Assembly: GCA_015680685.1 (NCBI GenBank)
Contig: MNCI01013584.1
Span: 456,816-520,815, forward strand
From: Gnetum montanum
Taxonomy: Eukaryota; Streptophyta; Gnetopsida; Gnetales; Gnetaceae
DNA: 64,000 nucleotides
Reading direction: 5' to 3'
Part shown: positions 25,030 to 35,875 of the stretch, in pieces
Layout of the letters: every line of letters begins with the position of its first letter
Numbering within the stretch: the stretch's first letter is position 1
Notes under the pieces: model-generated
What the model was told of the DNA's origin: nothing
The model's database searches: none
What the model saw: only the letters and a program-made list of their open reading frames with translations
Position numbers and translations under genes: made by a program

Positions 25030-26230
25030 ATGGTAGAGTTAAGGCAATCCCTCAAGCTACATGGCCAAGATCTTAAGTATATTGCACTAAATGATGAGCA
25101 ATATAACTTCATCTGTGCAAAGATCTAGGTAGGTCTATTTGTAGAATACCTAAATATGGAGGAAAAGTGAGGTTATGAGCTCATCCATCAAAATGGATAG
25201 GAGTACATCCCCTCCTCTATTGACTTCATCCCACTTACCAAACACTACTGATGGATCCTAACCCAACTCATCCAAACGAGTGAGCATGAAGTAGGAATAG
25301 ACTTTGAGGAGTCCCTCCATGGGAAGGAGGATGAGTTTGAAGCTCGTTCTAATAATGAGGACTCCTTCCTCACCTCCTTCCAATAGACAACCCCTAGTTT
25401 GGCCCTCTCACAATCCCATCCACTTGTCTTTCTCAAGACCATCATAGCCCCAGCTTTACCTTCCAAGTCAATGCCCATTGTAGTAATACACCAGATGTAG
25501 CACACAAATCAAGACACACTACCTTTGGTTAACTTACCCTTCGTGAAATTTTTGCAACCCATCTAGCCATCTTTGCCAGCAAACGTTATGCCTACCCAAC
25601 CTTATGTTCACACCATGCATGCCTTCTAATCCCAAATGAACTAGGCATCTTACGTCTTGTCTATCTCATCAATAACCTCAATGGTGGGCTAACCCATGCA
25701 CACGTGGCTATTCCCAATCATCATGCTCATAGCATAACCAATGCAGAAAGCATCTTGCATGGTCCCACAATCGATAGCTAGGTCATGGATCATGCAACCA
25801 ACACAATGGGTAGCATAACCAGTGTAGCCCACTATAGCATCCCACAACTTGGATTAGGAATTCCTACTAATTTAGAGCCTAAAAAAAGAGGTCAAGTAGC
25901 TTAAGGCCACCTCCTATGAAATAGTCCATGTAGTGGACTTTTACTAGGATGATCCAATAAGTCCTTTCCATTTTTGACTCTACCTACTAGGGTCCCACTA
26001 CCCCAATTCACCAAGTACAATGGTGAAGGGGATCCCAATGCCCACTTAGTGGCCTTCTGATCCAAGTGCATATTATTGTAGACATAGCCACATGTCATCA
26101 TACATGTTTTTTCCATGTCACTCACTAGTAAGGCACTAGACTAGTACTGAGTATTACCCAGTGCCTTTATCTTCTCTTTGGAGGATTTGCTAAGTTAGTT
26201 CATAATGTGCTTCAAGTTTATTGCACATCA
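25030..26230 (+). pseudogene. Tat-lineage gag fragment
   Basis: Homologous to the gag of copy A from its N-terminus. RQSLKLHGQDLKYIALNDEQ (25040-25100) matches RQSLRIKGESPNFAALN, and later YELIHQNG.EYIPSS, the Met/Pro/Gln-rich linker, VDFY.DDP, the degenerate PNSPSTMVKGIPM (a frame-shifted KYxGEGDP block) and the start of the capsid helix follow. It stops at about 26230, where the sequence jumps into exon 2 of X copy B, so this element was cut by a deletion or recombination. Belongs with LTR c. Many TAG stops. Confidence 0.7.
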
Positions 26231-26243
26231 TATGGGAACGTGC

Positions 26244-29200
26244 TTTGAAAACCCACCAGGAACCGTTTACAGTGCTGGTGGGTGAGTTTTGTAGCTATGT
26301 TCCGCTACTCTATGCAATGCTTGCTATGCTAGCCAAATGTTAATAGTGTTTTTGTTACTAGGTTTTTCATCAATGAGGATGAGCTTCACGGTGATACGGA
26401 CGTGTTGACCTTAGCACAGATGATGCTACGGGAGTTTTCTTCCACTGAGAATATATGTGTAGTTGTGATAGGCCAATGTGAGGTTGAGAGTAAAACCTAC
26501 CCAACCCAATATCCCAGGCTCTACAACAGATGCAAGGAGTTCGGTTGTTTGGATGAGGGATGGACACCCTTTAAACCGATCATGGTTGAAGATGTCTTAG
26601 TTAATCTTCCACCATTCCCGTCACTATTTAAGCCTAGTAAGCTAAACAGTAGTTACCACATGTTCGAGTGTCATTGCTATTTTTTTTCTACTAGTTATGC
26701 TTTACCTAACTTTTTTTTTCTTTTTTTGTGTTTTTGTGCTTTTGTGCTAACTGATTTTGTGCAAACTACTATAGGGGTGAAGAAGTCCTAGGAGGTGATG
26801 GTGATAACCTCTAGGAACCAAGAGGCCAACATCTACTTCAAGTACGGGGAGGTAGATGAGAGCCAATGTTGGATATGCAGCACGGTCTCAGAATCCCTGC
26901 TCGAGCATCTTCAAGATGTTAGGCACATGGATTTGTTCCTGGCCTTGAATCCACGTGTCCCTATCGTTGAGAAGCTCGCCCTAGCGGACTCTTTTTCTAA
27001 CAAGGTAGACCACTTACGCACACATGTACATGGTGTGTGGGTGGTCCTTGAAATCAATGATCAGCTATTCATGGATCTTTTTGATGTCCCTGATGATCTC
27101 CTCATAGGGTCAAAGACCAAGAAAGAGATGAACCATCAAAAGGAGGAGATTGAGGAGTGGCTAGGGATTCCCAAAGAGCAAAAGGGGATTTCCATGGAGA
27201 AGTTCAAGCCAAGGGCCACCAAAGAGGCTTATCCCATCTTCCGTGCTCATGCTTTCCCCCAGCTACTTTCCCAAGGAAAGATCCTTGGGATTAAGCAAGC
27301 TTGGATAATGCGAGAGGTCATGGAAGAGGGGGCTCACTACAACTAGGCTAGGTATCTATGCAAGGGCCTGCAAACTGAAATAGTCATGCTTCATAAGAAG
27401 TAGGAGTCCCATTTTAATGTGCACTACATCTTTTACATAGCTTGCTTGCAGCGTTTCATGGATTTTTTTTGTAGTCCATGAGAACGAAGTCTAGGTTATG
27501 CGAAATCACAATCAGATTTCCAAACCGTGGATCTACCAAATCCTCTGGACCACCCAAGCCCAAGATCTCCCACAGGCTATTGGGGAGTCATTCTCTATGA
27601 TGACTAAGGATTGGGTGGCCTACAACTTTTTTGGCTAGGATAGCATGGGAGAGGCATCCCCTGCTACTTCTAGTAGTGTATCACAGGGGAAACATCTCAT
27701 TACCAAGATAGTGGCCACCAAGATGCCGCAAAAGAGGCCTCAACCAGTTGAGGAGACCCTCCATATGGAAGAAGAAGAGGGGAGGACACTGTGATTTAAG
27801 CTACACAAGACACAACCCCCCATTGGTAAATGATTTTGCCTATGTTTACTTCCTCGCCTACTTTGTTAATGCCCGCTACGCTACACAACGTAGCATAGTG
27901 TAGCACCTACTTTAAGCTAACTTTCTTTAAGCTAGTGTGAATATGTTTTTTCTGCTAGAGGAAGAAGAAGAAGAAGACGAAGGTGATGAAGAGTTATCAG
28001 CCCCCAATATGGGGGTGGCAAATAAAGACGCAGAGGCCCGAGTCTCAGAGGAAAGGGCCTCAGTCAAGAGGAAAGGAGCTCCTGTCACTGGGGAAGGGGC
28101 TCTTATCGTTAAGGAAAATCTTCTTACTAATAAGGAGGACATTTTTGTAGACAAAGAGGAGTCTCCTATGGATGAGGAGGATGTTGGTGCCTCAAAAGGA
28201 AAGGCCCCATCAAATAAAGAGGAAGCCAACATCAACCTAGGAGGGACTTCTGCTAGAGATTCCTTTGTCAAATGTAGTTCAGCATCAGGGGAGTGGAAAA
28301 ATGATAAGGATGCTGCCATAGTTCTAAGTTAGAAAGGAGGGGAACTGCAATTAGACACTGGTGAGTTTGACAATATATTTAATGATGTGTTAATGGGTGA
28401 TCCCCCATTATCATCCCTAAGGGTTTACTAGGTAGGATCCCTCACACTATCATTTTCTCTACTCACAACCTTATTACAGTTAACCTCAGCCATTACTGAC
28501 GTGTTTGGTTGCATGATAGACACCACTGTTAATGCTGCAGGACCCCCTCTGATTCATGTGGAACCATGGACTGAGACCCCTGACAAGCTTACATTCATGC
28601 AAGGGTTCATCAATGACATGATCGGCCATCTCAGACAGGTCGATCCTAAAATGGGTAAGTAAAGTAGCTACACTAGGGTCTTTGTGTTGCTACACTAGAG
28701 TTCTTGAGTTTTGCTAACCTTGCTATGCTAGTGTGACTAATGCGCTCTTTGTGTGGTCACAACCTCTCAACTCAAATGGCACCCAAGACAGGCGTTGAAG
28801 GTTGGTGTTGTGCCTACATTCCCACCTAAAGTGGCCAAGGTGTCTCATCGCATATATGATGAGGCTAGCAAATGTGCTTTGCACTCGACACACTCCTTGT
28901 GGAAGTGTAGGCACATCAATGAGGACCTATGGAAATGGGTCCAGAAGGTTGAGAAAGAGAAGGCTGAACTAAGCACCGAAGTGGGAGACCTCAAATTGAG
29001 GAACAAATTCCTCATGGCCCATGATACTAATTATGGTAGTTGGCACACGGCTATGATAGATTACGCTAGATATTGGATAGTCGTGTGGCACAACAATGAA
29101 GCCACCCGAAAAATAATAGAACAGCAGATGCAAATGGACTTGTTGGCCCAGAAGAACCAAGATTGGAAAGACTACAATGCCAGAGTTTACAAGTGGAGGC

Positions 29201-29813
29201 AGTCCTAGAAAAACCATAAACACATGTATAAACTAGAACATGCCACCTACCACAAAATATACAGGGATGCTTCTATAGAGGCGTTTACTTATAAAGTATT
29301 CGTAAATGCCATTCGCACTTTTGAGGCCTATAACAAGTTCATGGAGCAGGTAAAGGCTAGTGAATCTCCTGAATGGGAAATGGATCTTCCCACAGGTGAG
29401 ACCGCTATCGCCTCCTTTTCTACAGGACCGTCGAGATGGACGACTATCAAAAAGAAGAAAGCTATTGCAGACGCTGAACCAAGCGATAGGCATTGGGAAA
29501 ATATCATAGAGGAGGAGATCTAGCACCACCTCAGGCTCGGTTTGGATTGCATACCCTTTGAAACGGATGCAAGGTGGTCTCAGGTTAGTCACTTTTTGCT
29601 ATGGAAAAGGCTTATGCGCTATTCTAGCTTTCATGTGTTGCTCTAGCTGACTACTTCACTTTTACAATGCAGGTTCAAGATGAAGATGCAAGGTCCATAG
29701 AGGGTGAAAATGAAGAGGCAGAAGAGGACAATGCAGAGGAAGGCACTATGGAAGGGAATGATGTAGGAGTGAATGATGTGGACAAAGATGATGCAGATGA
29801 AGATAACCCATGA
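26244..29813 (+). pseudogene. Antisense accessory gene X, copy B (best preserved; 5' truncated)
   Basis: Unrecognised spliced gene, antisense to gag-pro of copy B. Exons by homology and splice signals: end of exon 2 to 26281; exon 3, 26362-26636; exon 4, 26775-27825; exon 5a, 27959-28431; exon 5b, 28520-28654; exon 6, 28771-29583 (813 nt); exon 7, 29673-29813 ending in TGA. Reading frame is kept across the 2/3 and 3/4 junctions. Exon 4 contains EEWLGIPKEQKGIS and KEAYPIFRAHAFPQLLSQGK. Exon 5a is a Glu-rich, Ser/Lys-rich low-complexity region. Exon 6 is helical and charged with KNQDWKDYNARVYKWRQS. Exon 7 is an acidic tail (Glu/Asp/Asn). Stops at 26788, 27344, 27401 and 29206 are all TAG, and there is one frame change near 27473. 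The exon 6 acceptor AG has become AA. Function unknown; no enzyme motif seen. Confidence 0.75.
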
Positions 29814-29940
29814 CAGCATGGGATTTTTGAAATTTTGAATTTTTTGTAAAAGTTTTGCAAACATTGGAAAACATTTAATGAAGGAAGTAAATTTTGAAAG
29901 AAAATTGATTTTATGCTATGTTATGTTTTTTCTTTTTGAT

Positions 29941-30155
29941 GTTTTAGTTTTAGGCCATTTCGGGCCATGGCTAGTTTTAGGTCATTTCGGGCCCTTGCTA
30001 GTTTTAGGCCATTTAGGATCATAATATAGTTTTAGGTCATTTTGGGCCATTGCTAGTTTTAGGCCATTTCGGACCATTGGATAGTGCTGTAGTTTTAGGC
30101 CATTTTGGGCCATCATGTGGTAGGGTAGTTTTAGGCCTTTTCAGGCCATGGCGTA
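29941..30155 (-). repeat. 27-bp minisatellite between X copy B and protease copy B
   Basis: Seven to eight units of TAGTTTTAGGCCATTTCGGGCCATGGC with small changes. It sits between the 3' end of X (left) and the 3' end of gag-pro (right), exactly as in copies A and D. Confidence 0.85.
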
Positions 30156-30249
30156 GTAAGGAAGTGATATGCTAACAAGACAGAGACAGGTTCTTTTGTC
30201 AAATGATTAGTGTCTATAAATACAAGCACTTCATTCTCAGAGGTTATAA

Positions 30250-31050
30250 CCTCTAAGCCCTATTCCATATCTACATTGTTGATAGCTTGTGTTGCTACCC
30301 CATCGCCATGGATTACCACCTCCCTGCTTGCATAGGGTAGATGGATCTCCTAATGGATGGGCAAAGAGACAACCCTAAGTTGTGCTAACCATGATCTTTC
30401 CAAGATCAGGTTAAACTCAGGCATCTCTTTGTGGGGAACTGGTCCCCTTCCACGAAGTCAATATGGATCATGAGTTTTACCACAACCCATGCCCCATTGA
30501 ATGACTTTAAGCATAACGTTGTTGTGGGTCTGATATGGTCGACCAAACCCAGCTTGTCCACAATAGGGAAAGGGATGACGTTAGTAGCAGCCCCATCATT
30601 GATGTGTACCCTCTAGATCTTATGTTGACCAACCTGGATTGTGATGAACAAAGTTGTTGTAGTCACCTGACCCTTTTCAGGGTATTTCCTAATGGAATCA
30701 TCACAAAAAGTCAGTTGGCATGGCTTTGGTTCTGCAGGCACAGAAGAAAGCATGACCAAATGGATTGCCTTCTCTTCTACTGGCATGTTCTCATCAACAG
30801 GAATTACTGTTAACATGTAGACCAAAGCCTCATGGTGTGTGGTAGATGTCATGATCAAGTCATACAGGCTCAGCATAGTGTTTTTCTGTTTCAGAGCTTG
30901 CTTAACCTAGGTGAGGGAACTTAAAAGGTCTTGGCCATCTTCTAGTTTATTGCCTTTCTCCTCTTCTATTCATCCTAGAAGATGAATTTCCTGAGGAGGA
31001 ACAATTTTGGATCTGGTTTTAGACCTTATTGGGTGAGGTGGCGAAGACTG
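30250..31050 (-). pseudogene. Retropepsin (protease), copy B
   Basis: Read leftwards. The segment 30876-30613 contains LYDLIMTSTTHHEALVYML and TLFITIQVGQ, followed after a stop by the active-site block INDGAATNVIPFPIV (30612-30570) and VDKLGLVD. The usual catalytic Asp position is Asn here, as in copy D. The C-terminal hallmark near 30420-30390 is degraded. It joins gag of the same copy upstream. Confidence 0.7.
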
Positions 31051-33345
31051 TGCATGGGTAGCAACATTATCTTTTGGCGACGAGGGCGTAGATGTAGGGG
31101 GTAAGGGCATAGGCTTGGAGGTATCTGGGGTGGTACCTTCCCATGATGTCTCATCAGTGAAGCAAACTTCTCATTTCTTAGGATGAGAAGGCTGTAAAGC
31201 TATCTTATGTGGGCTAGGGGCTATTGAATGGCTTGGCATCCTAATAACAAATGGAGCTAATAGTGTTAATGTGTGAGGCGGTGGTGCAGTTTTGCTAACA
31301 GGTGGTGCAAGGGCAGATGCTCGGGGAGTAGGTGATGTAAGGGGAGATGTCCAGAGAGGGACTCTCAAGACAAAAGATTGCTGCAAACATTGATTAGTTG
31401 CTGGTGTTTCCTGTGTGCTACACTAAGGCACATGGACCACAAATGGCTATTGGGGTGATTTAGGATTATTGTCAATGCTAATGGTGTTGATAATGTAACC
31501 AGCATTGTTGGTGTTGAGAGGATCAGTGTAGACGTGCAGGGATTGATTCTCAGGACATACTAGATTGCTTTCGTCTAGCACCAGTTTTTCCTGATCGATC
31601 ATCCTTTGGATATAATCCTTCAATGCCATGCAGTAATCCATGTTGTGACCACATTGTTGGTGGTAGTCACAGAACCGGCCTCTGCGATGGGCTCATGAAT
31701 TTTATTAAGGGTCACGCTCTAGCGTTGAATGAACTTCTGGACTAGTTCCAGCAAATCTTGTTTTACACTCATCAACTGATCTAGCATGACCTCTGGTCTC
31801 AAGTTATACTTGAAACACATCATGAACTAAGTTAGTAGCTCCTCTAGGGTTGATATGGAGGAGCATGGAAGGGCATGGTACTAGTCTAGGGCTTTTCTGG
31901 TTAGAGACATGGCAAAGACACGAATGATCGTATGAGGCCACTGTTGCAGAAGAAGGGACTCAGACGTAAATGTAATGAGATGTGTGTTGGGATCTCCCTC
32001 CCCGTTGTATTTCGTGAAATGGGGGAGTGACATCCCTAGGGTAACATTAGTGTAGGGACTACCAGGCTGATGGAATCATCCTGGTAGAAGTTCATGACTT
32101 GTACCGTGTCGGACCCAATAGCCTTGAGGTGTTTTATTTTCTCAGTAAGGGTCTGGATAAGCTAGAATGCTTGATCCAGACCTAGGGATGATGTAGATGA
32201 TTGGGAAACCATGGAGGTAGCTCCCATCTATGGAGTGGTAGGGGCAGCAATGTGATCCATCAGCAACGCCATTGGGATGGCCCCTATGAACTGTGTTGCT
32301 TGTGGCATCCACCACTTGGTAGGTGGTGCTGTTGTGTAAATAGCTGAGGGTTGTGCTACGGGATAGATCGTTTGTGTAGCCAATGGGATGGACAAGAGTC
32401 CCGTGCTAGGTTATACTATTTGCAAGGCTTGGTTTGTCTAATGGCCAATGTAATAGGACATTTGCGATGGTTGAAAAATAGGAGGAGAAGTAAATGATGT
32501 CCACCATGTGGATGGGCCTAGGTCCGTCACTGACGATGGGATAGGTGTAGACACAAGAATGGACGTGGAGACTGCATGCAAATACGAAGTAGGAATAGTG
32601 TGAACGTATGGTAGGGTTGCCATAACAAATCTGTGATATGCTAAGGGAATAGGCTAGGGAATAGGCTGGGAAACAGTTTGTGGTGGGGTAGTGGCTAAGA
32701 ATGAAACAAGGGGGTGGATGCGCTGATGCGCCGAGGATATGGCATGGCTACCCATTACCAATGTAATTGCGGGTTGCATCAACATAGACATGATTATGAA
32801 GGGAACATTGGTATAGAGTGGGTTTTTCCAGAAGGATGGGGTAGGAGGGATGGTGGAAGGGTTGTTTTGACACACCCCCCCCCCCCAGTCGGATTGGGAA
32901 TCCAGTTCTTCCTGCCCATCTTGGAAAGCCTCATCATGATGAGACGCTATGTCTTGTAACTCCCCAGGCGTAGTCACCTGGATCAGCTAATCTAAAAGCC
33001 ATTGGTTCATTTGCATCAAAGGGATGGAAATGTTAGGAGTGGGAATAAATTCCTTCCCATTGCAGTAGGCGAACTCGAAGCTATGCTTCTCTTCGAACTC
33101 TTGTGTATCTAAGGGTAGGTTTTTCTACACCTTAGCATAGAGGAAGTTGTATTACTCATGTTGCTGGGCCAAGCCTTTAGGTCCCTGATTTGGATCCTGA
33201 GGGATTGACATGGCCCCAGCACTGGGCTGAGTGGTTGTTCAGCACCTGTGATGCCTTGAACTATGAGGGGAACCTCAACATTAGAGGTGTTAGCAATAGC
33301 ACTTGGGGAAGTCATTGTTGCAAAGCTAAACGAATTTGCAAACAA
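31051..33345 (-). pseudogene. Tat-lineage gag, copy B
   Basis: Read leftwards from about 33345. A low-complexity N-terminal part (Ser/Thr/Pro) is followed by a Pro/Thr/Ile/Gln-rich linker (32980-32230). The capsid region contains NFYQDDSISLVVPTLMLPP, HFTKYNGEGDPNTHLITF, SLTRKALDYYHALP and EELLT.FMMCFKYNL (about 32120-31780). The zinc finger FCDYHQQCGHNMDYC (31680-31630) keeps all four ligands of C-x2-H-x4-H-x4-C, and ALKDYIQRMIDQEKLVLDE follows. This is the best-preserved gag in the window, though frame changes and TAG stops remain. Its 5' LTR is LTR d. Confidence 0.8.
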
Positions 33346-33357
33346 GGAAAACGAGGA

Positions 33358-33687
33358 GATTGGAAGGTAATCAAAGGCTTTATGTCATGCTAGATTCTGA
33401 AGGAACTGTTGGAGCGACCGATTTGTACCACACGATACGTAAACAACTGCAAAAGGGTGTCACGTTTATGCTAGTGCATGATAGGGTACAGAACATGTGC
33501 AAAACTACTATGAAACAAAAGGGTTAAATGGAAATCAGAGGCTTTATGTCCTACAAGGTTCTAAAGGAACCGTCGAAGTGACCGATCTACACCACACGAT
33601 GCGTAAACAACTACTAAAGGGTTTCAAGTTTATTCTAGTTTCTATCAGGGTGCAAAATGCTTATAGGACTACCATATAACATGGAAA
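33358..33687 (-). repeat. Tandem duplication, period about 164 bp, in the leader of copy B
   Basis: Two units share CAAAGGCTTTATGTC...GGAAC.GT.G..G.GACCGAT.T.....CACACGAT.CGTAAACAACT. The first AGGCTTTATGTC is at 33375 and the second at 33539. It lies between gag and LTR d. Open frames through it reflect the repeat and not a gene. Confidence 0.85.
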
Positions 33688-33698
33688 AGGGCACTAAA

Positions 33699-33717
33699 GG
33701 CCCTCCTTCTAGTGCCA
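33699..33717 (-). other. Candidate primer-binding site of copy B
   Basis: On the minus strand TGGCACTAGAAGGAGGGCC follows the T-rich end of LTR d. It is nearly identical to the plus-strand sequence at 10571. Confidence 0.45.
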
Positions 33718-34381
33718 AAAAACTATAGCAATCAAAAATGTCAGTGGCTGGAAACACCGAGAGGTTGTCGGTTGGACAGTCTTAACCTTGGATCTGTGTG
33801 AGGGTCATGCTAGATAAAACAGAAACAGGGTACCCTGAATGGTCTGGTCAATCAGATAGGGACTTAATCAGTGTTACTAAACCTTTTGCAAACATGTAAT
33901 TTGAAAATAATGTCTATAACGTAAAATAATGATTATTAAATGCGAAGAATGAAAACAATGTAAAATGCAATGATAAACAGGAGAATAAAGTAAACTGGAG
34001 TTAAGAAATGCACCACTTCAAGACTACAACTTTACTTTGTCAAAGTGGATACTGGGAAGCACAGAGATCCCAAAAGTAACCAAGACATTCAAAAGCAAGT
34101 CAACTATGTGCTTGAACATGGTTTCAAGAGCTAACAATGCAAAATGCTACAAAGGTGATAGAAAAGAGCTAACAGAATGCCAAATAGGAATGCAAACTTT
34201 TTAACTTTTGTCAACTCGCAAATGTTCACAATCCTCAAGATTTTCAACCCTGCTCAAGTTTTGCTAACAATTTTTTTAATTTATTTGCCAATAACAAATG
34301 CCAACAATGCTCGGAATTGCCAACTGATTTTTGGCCTTTGAATTGCCAATTTGTCAACCCTTTGAGCATTGCTCATTGGGG

Positions 34382-34389
34382 TATTTATA
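34382..34389 (-). promoter_or_regulatory. TATA box of LTR d
   Basis: TATTTATA on the plus strand, TATAAATA on the minus strand, about 665 bp before the LTR end, the same spacing as in LTRs a-c. Confidence 0.7.
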
Positions 34390-34559
34390 GGGCTAGGAGC
34401 ATGCGAGAAATGTGATTTGGATGTCACGTGTCCTAGATCCACAAGATGTTGACATGTTCATACTACATGAACATGTAGAGTTGATTGACGAGCCTACCAC
34501 ACTGCAATCATGCTGTTGAAACTAGAGGTGTTGAGATCAGGTGTGCCAATGTTGCAAAC

Positions 34560-35425
34560 GAGGAGTGGAGCATATCAATGTAGCGTAGCTACCTGCTATG
34601 TTGTGCTACTCTGTGGAGCATAGCTTTTCAGCGTAGCATGACTACTCACTATGCTATGCTACATCCAACTGCCTGCTATGTTTTGTTACACTGTGGAGCG
34701 TAGCGTGATAGCATAGCGTAGCTACTTGCTATGCTATCCTACGTTGTGTAGCGTAGCATGTTAGTGTAGTGTAGCTGCTTGCTACGCTATGCTACGCTGT
34801 GTAGCATAGCATGTTAGCATAGCATAGCTACTTACTACGCTATGTACCATAGCATAGAGTAGCCACCAGTTCGAGAAAGAAATCTACTGTGGAGTAAATT
34901 GCAAGTTTTGGAAGCCTTTGAAGTGTATTGGCTAGTTCTGCATGTTTGCTATGCTATGAAATGCTACATAGCATAGCATAGCATAGCAGCTAATCTTAAC
35001 TATGATTTGCATTGTGAACGTTTGTTTAAAGATCATGTTGACAATTTGCAACCTTTTCTCTTTACGACATGAAGCTTGCAAACTTGTTGATCTTGCATTC
35101 TGTGACGCCCTTTGTCGTTCTTGCATTATTGCTACGTTGTGCTACGCTGTGTAGTGTAGCATAGCGTAGCAGCCAACATAGCCTACTTTTTTCTTAATCT
35201 ACTACTTTTATAGTAATAGGAGCTTTGCTGAAGGACTTGAAGTTAAGCAAAGAAATTGGTTTTGAAGGCCGGAAGTGCTTACTTAGTGCAATTGAAATCA
35301 CTAAGTAAGCTGGGCCTTTCTATGTTGCTTTTGCTATGCTGTGCTACGCTACGTAGCGTAGCATAGCGTAGCACTTTGTCCTACAACTATCTTCTGAGGC
35401 ATGCTATGCTACATAGCGTAGCAAA
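34560..35425. repeat. GTAGC/GCTAC palindromic array in U3 of LTR d
   Basis: Dozens of overlapping GCTACGCTATGCTAC and GTAGCGTAGCATAGC words on both strands, separated by unique spacers (densest at 34565-34870, 34940-35000, 35130-35180, 35335-35420). Sparser versions occur in U3 of LTR e and LTR c. Confidence 0.85.
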
Positions 35426-35875
35426 CATTCTGACTAGAAAATGTGCTAAACTATTTTGCACAGCCTGATCACCGTCGACAACCCCACACATTGCTTTTGA
35501 GTAGACTATCAGCTAGATGAACTACCCTGGTGGGTAGGCCGGAGAGTCCTTGGGCCTGTCAACACTGGAAGTAGAAAATTTGTTGAACTGGATAGTCTAA
35601 ACTCAGAGCATCCATTTTTTGCCAAACTGCCATGACATTGCCTGAATACCAAGGACCTGGTGAAGCAAGAATGCCTTGAAAATTTAGGGTGTTTCAATGA
35701 TAACATAGCAAGCACATAGCAAATAAACATAAAGCATAAAAAAATTTTCACATTACACATTACACATGTAGCAAATACATGCATTAGATATCATATGAAT
35801 AGTAGTACATAGCATGAGCTGTAAAATACAATAAAAATAGCAAAAATGCCTAGCAGCAGGGCTATTAGGTCGTGC

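Larger units (their letters stand above)
33718..35500 (-). mobile_element. LTR d (-), 5' LTR of copy B
   Basis: Minus-oriented LTR. Its 3' end is at 33718, with TATAAATA on the minus strand at 34382-34389 in the context CCTAGCCCTATAAATACCCC, and a U3 at about 34450-35450 dominated by GTAGCATAGC palindromic repeats. The segment 33740-33880 is clearly similar to 46650-46800 in LTR e (both contain GTGAGGG.CATGCTAG and CCCTGAATGGTCTGGTCAATCA). The upstream edge is uncertain, between about 35450 and 35850. Confidence 0.6.

Noticed and set aside
27927-28319. Minus-strand Ser-rich ORF opposite exon 5a of X copy B
   Set aside because: Shadow of the Glu-rich exon on the other strand; the plus frame is supported by homologous copies.
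26788-29523. TAG as a reassigned sense codon
   Set aside because: Plant nuclear genes use the standard code, and TAG replaces different residues at different sites, with TGA at one of the same positions in another copy, which fits mutational decay.
29643-29864. Minus-strand hydrophobic ORF resembling a membrane protein
   Set aside because: Antisense shadow of the acidic exon 7 of X (GAT/GAA codons read backwards as Ile/Phe/Ser).
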